Source of the DNA: UBA4733 sp036734945
GTDB taxonomy: Bacteria; Chloroflexota; UBA4733
DNA length: 64,000 nt
Reading direction: 5' to 3'
NCBI GenBank assembly: GCA_036734945.1
Contig: DAIMXP010000020.1
Span: 1 to 64,000, forward strand
Of the stretch, positions 34,404 through 42,120 are shown piece by piece. The translations under genes were made by a program, and so were the position numbers. The notes under the pieces were generated by a model that saw only the letters and a list, made by a program, of their open reading frames with translations, had not been told where the DNA came from and searched no databases. The first letter of the stretch is position 1. Each line of letters starts with the position of its first letter.

Positions 34404-34572
34404 ATGATCATTGATACACACGTTCACGTCTGGGAACTGGATGCGCAGCAGCAACCGGCCCCTGGCGCAGGCCTTACGCTATGTCCAGCATGACCTGCCG
34501 GGTCTGACCGAGGAGGACCGTGCCAAGATCCTGGGCACAGTCCCCAAGACACTCTTCGGTTTCACCGCCTGA
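34404..34572 (+). pseudogene. Internally deleted copy of the amidohydrolase gene at 43751
   Basis: The first 66 bases (MIIDTHVHVWELDAQQQPAPG) and the last 103 bases, ending at the TGA at 34572, match the two ends of the intact amidohydrolase gene at 43751-44581. By eye the identity is about 85-90%. The join is at CTGGCGCA (34462-34469). In the intact gene this 8-mer occurs twice, at 43809 and 44471. Loss of the 662 bases between such repeats explains the structure and shifts the frame. Upstream sequence including TCATCAGGC is also conserved. Confidence 0.88.
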
Positions 34573-34620
34573 ACTGGTTCCTCAATTCAACCATTCGAAG
34601 AGGCCAGAGGAGCGGGCGCG

Positions 34621-36162
34621 CTACGGCTTGATCGGCACCTGCATACCGGCGTAGGGATTACAGGAACCGTACTGCACGAACGAATCGTTGAGCAGCTTAT
34701 TCAGCGAGCGCAGCGTCGTCTCCATCGTCGCCTGGCCGGTGAAGACGGGAGCGATTTCCTTGGCGTACTCGTTATAGGCGTCCAGCGTCCGGTACTGCCG
34801 GAAGTGAATGCCGTAAGGGTGGTTGTAGGTATCAGACATGACCTTGATGTGGGCCGGCGGTGGGTTGGAGCCATACTTGGGCTTCAGCGCGTTCAGACTC
34901 GGCACTTCCACTTTATTCTGGGCGAAGTACGTCTGCACGTCGGTGCTGGCCAGCCACTTGATGAAGCTGTAGGCTAGGTCCGGCTGTTTCGAGGCGACGG
35001 CGGCCTCGTTGGGGTTGCCGGACACGATAGGCACGCCCATCACGCCCTGCGTCCGGCCGGGGAAAGGCGCAATATCCCAGTCGAATTCCCCTTGCATCTG
35101 CTTGATGTTCTGTTCAACGTTGGCGGAGGCGCGGATGTAGAGCGCGGTCTTCCCTGCGCGAAACGCATCCGTCACGCCGGCCTTGGTGAGCGCATCGCTG
35201 TCGGCGGTGGTCAGGACGCACTGTTTCGTCCGGACCAGGTCGAGCACGTAGTTGTGGGCGGCGATAGACTCGGGCGAGTCGAGTGTGAACTGCATCTTCT
35301 GGAAGTCAGCCCACTGCCCACCGAAGGTCCAGACGAACATGCCGTTGCTCTCGCTCATGCCCGTGTATCCCATCTGCAGACCCCATTGCGTCGCCTTGTT
35401 ATCGAGGCCGCGCTTGGTCGTCTTGACAGCGATCTCCGCCATGTCGTCCAACGTCCACTGGCCCTTGAGGTCATCCCACGGGTCTTTGGCGCCGGCCGCC
35501 TTGATGAGGGTCTTGTTGAAGTACACCTGACGGGGGTCGTTGTCGAAGGGCATGGCGTAGTTCTTGCCGCACCAGGACTCCAGGCCGATGAGGCCGTAGT
35601 CGTGGGCGAGATCAATCTTATCAACCTTGAGCCGACTACCAAGCTCGAGGAAGACGCCTTGATCGAACAGCTTGACGTGGCCGAAGTTGTTGGCGTTCAT
35701 CGTGTCTGGCGGGGTGTTGCTGGCGAACTCCACCGGCAGCTTGGCAGTCCAGTCGTTGTAGGCGAAGACTTGTACGTCGAGCTTTGCGCCGAACTGCTGT
35801 TCAAACGAGGGGAAGAGGGGCTTCAGGTTGGTCATCATCTCCGCCCACCAGGTCTGATAGACCAGGGTGGGAGTGCCTTTGGCTACCGGCAGGGCGGTCG
35901 CGGCGACCGACGCCGTGGCCGGACCGGCGGATGTCGCGGCAATACGGGTGGTCGCAGCCGCCGTTGTCGCTGCTGCCTGAGTGCTCGCGACGGCACTGGT
36001 GGCCGGACCTGCCGCTGCGGAGGTGGCTTGCGCCGCCGTTACCGCCGCCGAGGATGCAGCGGCGCCTCCGCAGGCGGCCAGCACCGAAAGCGCGGCGGTG
36101 GCGGCGCTCCCCTGACCGATCGTCAGGAGCAACTGTCGCCGGGAAAAGGCACGAGGCTGCAC
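34621..36162 (-). CDS. ABC-type sugar substrate-binding lipoprotein (SBP D)
   Basis: A 513-residue family 1 solute-binding protein. The twin-arginine signal (FSRRQLLLT) ends at lipobox SVLAAC with Cys31. An Ala/Thr linker runs to about residue 95, and the binding domain begins at TLVYQTWWAEMM. The GTG at 36162 follows GGAGA at seven bases. A promoter-like region lies at 36316-36345. Upstream of it is a PBP gene on the same strand, and downstream is the deleted amidohydrolase copy. No permease is present. Confidence 0.88.
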   Translation of the reverse strand: MQPRAFSRRQLLLTIGQGSAATAALSVLAACGGAAASSAAVTAAQATSAAAGPATSAVASTQAAATTAAATTRIAATSAGPATASVAATALPVAKGTPTLVYQTWWAEMMTNLKPLFPSFEQQFGAKLDVQVFAYNDWTAKLPVEFASNTPPDTMNANNFGHVKLFDQGVFLELGSRLKVDKIDLAHDYGLIGLESWCGKNYAMPFDNDPRQVYFNKTLIKAAGAKDPWDDLKGQWTLDDMAEIAVKTTKRGLDNKATQWGLQMGYTGMSESNGMFVWTFGGQWADFQKMQFTLDSPESIAAHNYVLDLVRTKQCVLTTADSDALTKAGVTDAFRAGKTALYIRASANVEQNIKQMQGEFDWDIAPFPGRTQGVMGVPIVSGNPNEAAVASKQPDLAYSFIKWLASTDVQTYFAQNKVEVPSLNALKPKYGSNPPPAHIKVMSDTYNHPYGIHFRQYRTLDAYNEYAKEIAPVFTGQATMETTLRSLNKLLNDSFVQYGSCNPYAGMQVPIKP

Positions 36163-36315
36163 GGTCTAGTCTCCTTCCTGATTGTTACCTACGACGAAGC
36201 GTCCGCCCGTCCCGGCTGCATGGCGCTAAAGAGGAACCGCGCCGGCGGATCCGGGTGACTCGCTGCCCGTGGGGAGCGCCGATGGTGGAAAGGACGGGAA
36301 GGAAAACGTCGCTTA

Positions 36316-36345
36316 CTAGTACCAGGTGTCAATGCCGGTTGTCAA
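36316..36345 (-). promoter_or_regulatory. Putative promoter of SBP D
   Basis: TTGACA at 36340-36345 is 18 bases from TACTAG (36316-36321), a weak -10. A second TTGACA lies at 36327-36332. The 16 bases at 36334-36349 are identical to those around the -35 of the SBP B promoter. TACTAGTA at the -10 is palindromic and might be an operator. Confidence 0.45.
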
Positions 36346-36378
36346 GCCGAACCTTCGGGTAATGCAAAGACCCTGGTA

Positions 36379-38721
36379 TCACGTCGGGCGGTACGTCTCG
36401 TTGCCGACGCTGGAAACGACGCGGGGCCAGGCGGCCGGGCAGAGGTACTCGGTGGTGGTGCAAGACTGGTGGACACCCGGCTGGACGTGGGGCTGCCACG
36501 GTGTCTTGAAATAGGCCTCGTAGATGGCGCGGCTGATGGGCCCAGCGACATCGGCCCCTTCACCTGCATGTTCCGCCATCGCCACGATGGCGATCTCCGG
36601 CTTGTCGGCCGGCGCGAAGCTGGCGAACCAGGCGTGCGGCTGCGCCTGGCCACTCTGCGCAGTCCCGGTCTTGCCGGCCACGGCGATCGGGAAGTCGCGG
36701 AAGGCCCAGGAGCCGGTGCCGAGCCAGTTATCGGTCTCGTCGATCACGCGGCGCATGGCCGCCCGCACGGACGCCAGTTCATCGGCGCTCACCGGCAACG
36801 TGCCCCGCTGCTTGACCGGCGCCGGCATGCTCTGCTCGCCGGTGGGGGCCAGCACCTTGTCGACGACGCGCGGCGTCCAGAGCGTGCCGCCGTTGGCGAT
36901 GGCAGCAATCCAACTCACCATCTGCAGCGGCGTCACCAGCAGCGATCCCTGCCCAATGGCCAGGTTCACCGGATCACCCGGATACCAGGGTTCGTGTTGC
37001 GTCTGCTGCTTCCAGGCCGGACTGGGCAGGAGGCCGGCCGCCTCTACCAGGCCGACGATGCCGGTCGTCTCCCCGACGCCGAAGCCCTTGGCGAGGTCGG
37101 GGAAGACGGTGTGCCCCTTGCCGTCCAGGGTATGGCCGACCTCGTAAAAGACGATGTCGCAGGACTGCGCCAGTCCCTCGGTAAGATTGATGTGGCCGTG
37201 CCCGCTGATCTTCCAGCAGTGCATTTCAATGCCGAGGGCGTTCCAGACACCGGTGCAGGTGAACATGGAACTCGGGCTGAACATGGAACTGCCCAGGGCG
37301 GAGGACATGGTGACGGTCTTGAAGGTCGAGCCGGCCGGGTAGGCGCCTAGCGTTGGCCGGTTGTTCAGCGGCTGGTTGGCATTCTGGAAGAGCGCCTGCG
37401 CCTGCGCCTGGGACAGCCCCAGGATGAAGCTGTTGGCGTCGAAGCTCGGCGCGCTGGCGAGCGCCAGCAGCGAGCCGTCGCTGATCCGCATGACGGCCAC
37501 ACTGCCGTTAAGCTTGCCGAGGGCATCCTGCGCCACCTTCTGCAGCGCCATGTCCAGGGTCAGCACGATGTTGCTGCCGCGCAGCGGCGCGCGCTGGGCG
37601 ATCACCGTGAACACTGTGCCGTCCGGCGTCACCACCGCCAGTTCGCCGCCGCGTTTGCCGGCCAGCGTCGCCTCGCCCCAGTGCTCCAGGCCGGTGCGTC
37701 CGATCCAGTCGCCGCTCAGGTAGCCGTCCTGCCACTTCGTCGTGAGCTCGTCGGCGCTGATCTCGCCCAGGTAGCCGACGGACTGCGCGGCCAGGTCCTT
37801 CAGCGGATAGCCCCGCAACGGTTCGTCGGAGAAGAGGATGCCCGGCGTGTTCTTCAGCGTGGTCTGGATGGCAGTAAGCTGGTCGGGCGGCACGACCTGC
37901 ACCGGCTGCAGCCAGGTCGGGTTCGCCTTGGCCTTGTCGTACAGCGCTTGCAGCTTGGGCAGCGGATAGTTCAGGGCCTTGCTGACGGCGGCCAGCGTGC
38001 CGGGCACGTCCTGCATCTTGCCCGGCGCCAGTCCCAGGTTGGTATAGGTCGTCTGGGTCGCCACCTTGACGCCGTTGCGGTCCACAATCTCGCCGCGCGG
38101 CAGGCTCTCCGGCGTCATGTGGATCAGGTTCGCCCCGGCCAGGTCTTTGAAGATCAGCGAGGGGAGCCACTGGACCAGCCAGCGGTCGCCTTCCTGGATT
38201 AGCGCCGCCGTGTTGTCTTCCTCGATCGTGCCCACCAGCGCCGTTTGCATGGTGACGTGGTAACGCTGCGTCGGGCTATGGACATCCTCGGTCGGCAGGA
38301 CCTTGGCAACCAGGCTGATGATGCTGGCGACATCCCAGATGGCGGTGTAGCGCGTGACAAAGGCGTCCTTGGTGATTGTAGCCTGCGCCTCCTGACTCAG
38401 GAGGGTGTACATTGTCGGGTAGTCCTGCGCCGCCCAGGCGGTCAGGAAGGCTGTCGTCGCCCCCTGGGGGGTGTTCGTGGGCAAGGGGGTCGGCGTGGGT
38501 GGTACCGGAGTCACTGTCGCCGGCACAGGAGTGGGTACCGCTGGCGTAGCGCTGGCGGCATTCTGCCCGACGGTCGCCGTGTCTGCCTTCAGCCCGACGC
38601 CGCCGGCACAGGCCGCCAGGGAAAGGGCTGTGCTGCCGAGCGCCAGGAGGCCGAGCAACTCCCGCCGGCCCAGCCGGCCCGCCAGGCGTCGCGTTACATA
38701 GGTTGGCGCTGGTGTGGTCAC
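36379..38721 (-). CDS. Penicillin-binding protein, class B transpeptidase with MecA_N domain, predicted lipoprotein
   Basis: A 780-residue cell-wall transpeptidase. After the N-terminal signal comes an NTF2-like MecA_N domain (FLTAWAAQDYPTMYTLLS). The PBP dimerisation domain follows (LPRGEIVDRNGVKVAT), then the transpeptidase. Catalytic motifs are S-T-F-K in YPAGSTFKTVTM, SCD in QSCDIVFYEVG (the SxN/SxD motif) and KTG in VAGKTGTAQSG, so it should be active. Unusually, the signal carries a twin arginine (LGRRELLG) and a lipobox (SLAAC, Cys38) instead of the usual uncleaved anchor. The start is GTG at 38721 with GGAGA. It is a monocistronic-looking gene between SBP D and a zinc-ribbon gene. Confidence 0.88.
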   Translation of the reverse strand: MTTPAPTYVTRRLAGRLGRRELLGLLALGSTALSLAACAGGVGLKADTATVGQNAASATPAVPTPVPATVTPVPPTPTPLPTNTPQGATTAFLTAWAAQDYPTMYTLLSQEAQATITKDAFVTRYTAIWDVASIISLVAKVLPTEDVHSPTQRYHVTMQTALVGTIEEDNTAALIQEGDRWLVQWLPSLIFKDLAGANLIHMTPESLPRGEIVDRNGVKVATQTTYTNLGLAPGKMQDVPGTLAAVSKALNYPLPKLQALYDKAKANPTWLQPVQVVPPDQLTAIQTTLKNTPGILFSDEPLRGYPLKDLAAQSVGYLGEISADELTTKWQDGYLSGDWIGRTGLEHWGEATLAGKRGGELAVVTPDGTVFTVIAQRAPLRGSNIVLTLDMALQKVAQDALGKLNGSVAVMRISDGSLLALASAPSFDANSFILGLSQAQAQALFQNANQPLNNRPTLGAYPAGSTFKTVTMSSALGSSMFSPSSMFTCTGVWNALGIEMHCWKISGHGHINLTEGLAQSCDIVFYEVGHTLDGKGHTVFPDLAKGFGVGETTGIVGLVEAAGLLPSPAWKQQTQHEPWYPGDPVNLAIGQGSLLVTPLQMVSWIAAIANGGTLWTPRVVDKVLAPTGEQSMPAPVKQRGTLPVSADELASVRAAMRRVIDETDNWLGTGSWAFRDFPIAVAGKTGTAQSGQAQPHAWFASFAPADKPEIAIVAMAEHAGEGADVAGPISRAIYEAYFKTPWQPHVQPGVHQSCTTTEYLCPAAWPRVVSSVGNETYRPT

Positions 38722-38903
38722 GCTGCATCTCCATCAGGATCACGTCCAAGCCGACCGGACATGTCCAGTGTACCAAGGACGGTTTCCGCCGGTACCAGTG
38801 ATCCTTCAGCAAAACTTTAGTTTGGCCGCCCCGCAGTTCAGCCGGGGCACGTAGTCTCAAGGCTGACGATGGCGTGACGCGCTGGATGGAATGAGGTACT
38901 ACA

Positions 38904-39359
38904 GTGATCGGTCGCCGACTCCGTGCTCTGCTGGTGGCGACGTTGGCGTTCGTCGGCCTTGTCTGGTGCCTCGGTCGCCTGGAAGCGCTGGGAGCGCCCT
39001 TCCTGCCGGCGTTTCTTACCGGAGCGATCCCGCCTGCCATCCAATCGGCCGTTGCCAACCTGGGGCAGGACGTAACCGCGCTGGCGCTGCAACTGGGCGC
39101 TTTGCTGGTGACAATCCTCCAGATTGCCGTGGCCGCCCTGGCGCTGGTGGCTGTCCTCGCGCTCCTGGTGGCGATCCGCCGCCCCCGCCCAACACTCCGG
39201 GGCAGCGTGACGACCTTTCAGGCGCCCCGCGCTGCCGCGAGCAACGCTGCGCCGATCGCCCTCCTGCAACGCTGCCCCGGCTGCGGCCGGCCGGTGCAGT
39301 CGGATTGGGTAGCCTGCCCCACCTGCATGGTGAGCCTGCCGGCCCGCCGCGTCTCCTAA
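38904..39359 (+). CDS. Membrane protein with C-terminal zinc ribbon, unknown function
   Basis: A 151-residue protein with two N-terminal membrane helices (RALLVATLAFVGLVWCLG and a long one around residues 55-93). A cytoplasmic linker follows, and then a small zinc ribbon, CPGCGRPVQSDWVACPTC, with the C-x2-C...C-x2-C spacing. Similar small anchored ribbons occur widely with no fixed role. The start is GTG at 38904; a ribosome binding site is not obvious. It is divergent from the PBP gene. Confidence 0.65.
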   Translation: MIGRRLRALLVATLAFVGLVWCLGRLEALGAPFLPAFLTGAIPPAIQSAVANLGQDVTALALQLGALLVTILQIAVAALALVAVLALLVAIRRPRPTLRGSVTTFQAPRAAASNAAPIALLQRCPGCGRPVQSDWVACPTCMVSLPARRVS

Positions 39360-39420
39360 CCCGATGGCTTACCCGCCAAAGAACGGCGCGAACCGGGCTT
39401 CGGGCAACTCCCCTGCCGCA

Positions 39421-39894
39421 TCAGCCGCGCGGTACCCCGGGCAGGCTGTCCACCAGTCCCCCACAGAAGTAGATGACGTCGCCGTTGGCGCGCCCGACGG
39501 CGTAAATCGCCCTGGGGTGGTCGTGCTGGGTGCTGGTGGTCTTGAAGTCCCGCAATGCGACTTCGTCGACCTCAATGCCCAGCCCCGGCCCCTCCGGCAC
39601 GCCCGCCGCCTTGCCGGCCAGGTCGAACAGCGCCATCTGCAGACCGGCGCCGAGGCTGTCGTCCCACATGCACTCGGCGGGGGCTTTCCCCTGCACCCGC
39701 GCGACCGCCGCGTCCGTCACGCGGCCCCAGGTGTAGTTGGGCAGCGTCTCGCCATAGCCGACGAGATCGCTGTCGGTCGTGATCCGGCAGACCTCGCTGA
39801 TGTGCCAGCCCGAGATGTCGCGCGCCGTGTTGCGGTCGGGAACCTCGTAGAAGGGCACGTCCACCAAGAACCGCTCAACGCCGGTAATGCGCAT
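39421..39894 (-). pseudogene. Enolase-superfamily (mandelate racemase/muconate lactonizing type) gene with internal deletion
   Basis: Codons 1-113 encode the N-terminal capping domain (MRITGVERFLVDVPFYEVPD to LQMALFDLAGKAAGVP). The sequence then jumps directly to a C-terminal segment of the same family, EGPGLGIEVDEVALRDF. Family members have about 380 residues; this has 157. The whole barrel with the catalytic Lys and metal ligands is missing, although the frame stays open. The join falls at GTGCCGG, a sequence likely at both original sites. The gene was probably an acid-sugar dehydratase. It precedes a deleted SBP on the same strand. Confidence 0.75.
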
Positions 39895-39911
39895 GGTCTC
39901 CTCCTCCTGGC

Positions 39912-40199
39912 CTACTTGTATTTGTCCATCACCGTCTGCGCCGCCTGCTTGAGTTGGGTGAGGGTCGTCTTGGGATCGGCTTTGCCGGTAAGCATATCGC
40001 TCCAGGGCTTCCCAAGTGCTGCGGAGACGTCGGCCGACCCCGGAGTGGGCCAGTAGGCATAGGCCGTTGCCTTCCCCTCACCGTCGCCGTCACCGTGGAG
40101 GCAGTGGTCGCCATCGCGGCCGCGCCGCAGGCTGCCAGCAGAACTGCTCCGCCACCCGTCAGGGACAGCGTGGAGAGAAACTGGCGACGCGTCAGGCAT
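39912..40199 (-). pseudogene. Substrate-binding lipoprotein gene reduced to its two ends
   Basis: The right part, read one frame off the long open frame, encodes LTRRQFLSTLSLTGGGAVLL followed by AACGAAAMATT, a Tat signal and lipobox like those of the neighbouring SBPs. The left part encodes a typical SBP C-terminus (AALGKPWSDMLTGKADPKTT then LTQLKQAAQTVMDKYK). The roughly 400 central codons are gone and the two ends are out of frame with each other. The remnant starts 31 bases after the stop of intact SBP E. Confidence 0.78.
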
Positions 40200-40229
40200 G
40201 TGGCATCGGGTACGGTCGTCGCCTGTGTG

Positions 40230-41732
40230 CTACCTCGGCTCGTCGAGGATCGCCTGGCAGACCGGCTGCGTCTTCGAGGACATGGCGTTGTAGTTCTCTT
40301 TGGCGTTGAAGTAGTCTGCCGTCAGCTTTGGCCAGGCGTCCAGCCACTCCTGGAAGTGCAGGTTCCAGGGTTGCGGGAAGGGATCGATGCCCGACGCGAA
40401 CCAGTTTGCCCCTTCCTTATCGATCGGGTACTTCTCCCAGAGCTTCGGGTTGAACCAGACCGAATGGCGAGCAAAGGGATTGGCGTAGCCTTCGTAGCCG
40501 GCCCAGAAGCCGATCTCGGGCCCTGTGAGCTGGTTGAGGAGCCTGAATGCCTCGTCGGCATGCTTCGTTTGCGCCCACATCGCCTGCGTGTTGTACGAAA
40601 GGCAGGAGCCGCGGTAGCCGTGCGGTCCCTTCGGCCAGAGCACCACCTTGGTCGCGAACTTATCCTTGATGATGGTGTGGTAGGCCTGGGGCCGGCCGAT
40701 CTCCCCGGAGATAGCGATCATCTGCCCGGCGGTGAAGTAATCGAAGCCCTTCGGGGCTGGCGGCGAGTCCGACTTGGGCACGAAGCCGTCGCGGACCAGC
40801 TTCCAGTACCAATCCAGCGCGTCCTGTACCGGGGGCGAGGTCAGTTGCTCCTTCTTGCCGTCCGCCGAGAGAAGCCAGGCATCTTCCGACCCCTTGTTGG
40901 GGTCGAGGCCCCAGGATCGCGTGAACTGCTGGACGTACAGTGGGCTACCCGGTCCGGCCATCTGGTAGCCCCAGATCCCTTGGGAGGGGTTCGCGGCCTT
41001 CCGGGCAATTTCATCGAGCTGGGTGAGCGTCCAGTCGGAACTCGTCGGCGGCTCGACCCCGACCTTCTTCAGCAGGTCCAGGTTAAAGATCACGATGGCG
41101 TTGCCGCCGGGGTGTACAACGGTCGGGAGCCAGAAAAGCTTGCCATCGGTGCCGATGCCCCGGGCATCGGCGATGACTGAAGGGAAGAAGTCGTCGAACT
41201 GGATCTGCTGGCGCTGCTGGTTGACCAGAGAATCAATCTGATAGGTCACGCCCTTGAAGGCCAGCGAGGGCATCCACTTATTGTGGCCGGAAAAGACGTC
41301 CGCCAGCGTGCCGCCTGCCGCCAAGGTGAGGCACTTCTGGAACATGTCGCCATAGGGAACGTCCTGCGGCTGGACCACAATGTTTGGGTTGGCCTTGTTA
41401 AAGTCATCCACGAACTTCACGTCTTGCTCCCAGCCGGATCCAGGGAAGCGCATGAAGGTCAGTTGCGTCTTGGCCGCGGCCACCGATGGAGCGGCGCTAC
41501 TCGGAGCAGCGCTGGCAGAGGCCTGCTGCGACGTTGCTTGGCTGGTGGCAATCCGGCTCGCTGCGCTTTGATTGGTCGTGGTCGGGGCGGCCGCGCTGGC
41601 CGTGGTTGGAGCTGGCGCGCTCGCCTGCGTCGTGACGCTGGCGCCGGCGCCACAGGCGGTCAGCAAGGGAAGACCAATGCCGAGGCCAAGACCGAGGCTG
41701 AGGGTCTGCCGTCGGGACAAAAGGCGTGGCAT
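40230..41732 (-). CDS. ABC-type sugar substrate-binding lipoprotein (SBP E)
   Basis: A 500-residue family 1 solute-binding protein. Signal LSRRQTLSLGLGLGIGLPL with a twin arginine leads to lipobox LLTAC, Cys27. An Ala/Thr/Ser linker follows and the binding domain starts at QLTFMRFPGSGWEQDV. The ATG at 41732 with GGGAG nine bases upstream is preferred to the TTG at 41741. It has a strong promoter at 41855-41883 with a palindrome over the -10. Downstream are a deleted SBP and a deleted enolase-family gene, which looks like a decayed uptake and catabolic operon. Confidence 0.88.
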   Translation of the reverse strand: MPRLLSRRQTLSLGLGLGIGLPLLTACGAGASVTTQASAPAPTTASAAAPTTTNQSAASRIATSQATSQQASASAAPSSAAPSVAAAKTQLTFMRFPGSGWEQDVKFVDDFNKANPNIVVQPQDVPYGDMFQKCLTLAAGGTLADVFSGHNKWMPSLAFKGVTYQIDSLVNQQRQQIQFDDFFPSVIADARGIGTDGKLFWLPTVVHPGGNAIVIFNLDLLKKVGVEPPTSSDWTLTQLDEIARKAANPSQGIWGYQMAGPGSPLYVQQFTRSWGLDPNKGSEDAWLLSADGKKEQLTSPPVQDALDWYWKLVRDGFVPKSDSPPAPKGFDYFTAGQMIAISGEIGRPQAYHTIIKDKFATKVVLWPKGPHGYRGSCLSYNTQAMWAQTKHADEAFRLLNQLTGPEIGFWAGYEGYANPFARHSVWFNPKLWEKYPIDKEGANWFASGIDPFPQPWNLHFQEWLDAWPKLTADYFNAKENYNAMSSKTQPVCQAILDEPR

Positions 41733-41849
41733 GCAGTGCAACTCCCGTTCCTAACTCCTTCCGGGTCCGCTCTGGTCCCGGCTTAATGCCGCGCAGACCA
41801 GCTGCACAGCGACGATGACGGGGATAGGGACAGGAAGCGTACTTCCTCC

Positions 41850-41883
41850 ATAGTACTATACAGGAAGGATGACGCATTGTCAA
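41850..41883 (-). promoter_or_regulatory. Sigma-70 promoter of SBP E with overlapping palindrome
   Basis: On the minus strand TTGACA (41878-41883), a 17-base spacer and TATAGT (41855-41860) form a near-consensus promoter. ATAGTACTAT at 41850-41859 is a perfect palindrome overlapping the -10 and the start region, in a position suited to a repressor. Confidence 0.8.
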
Positions 41884-42120
41884 AGGGGACGGGGGGACGG
41901 CGCTCGATGGTTGTGACGCGGCGTTACGCGTCGTAGGCCGTCGGCGACGCACGACCTTGCGGTACACTCCTGGCTCGACCTCGTCACGCGCCTGCCCGCC
42001 ATTTCCGCGGTCGCAGCGGAACCGGTCGCTTCGGCGTGACGTGAGCTGACGCGATGGCGGTCTGGCAAGTCTGTCGAAAAATAGTCATAAGGCGCCCAGC
42101 GACGTTTTGCCCTCCTCGGG
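41884..42120. other. Intergenic stretch without recognisable features
   Basis: Between the SBP E promoter and the next gene I see no reading frame with a plausible start and no clear terminator. A few short inverted repeats such as TTCCGCGGTCGCAGCGGAA near 42002 are the only structure noticed. Confidence 0.4.
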
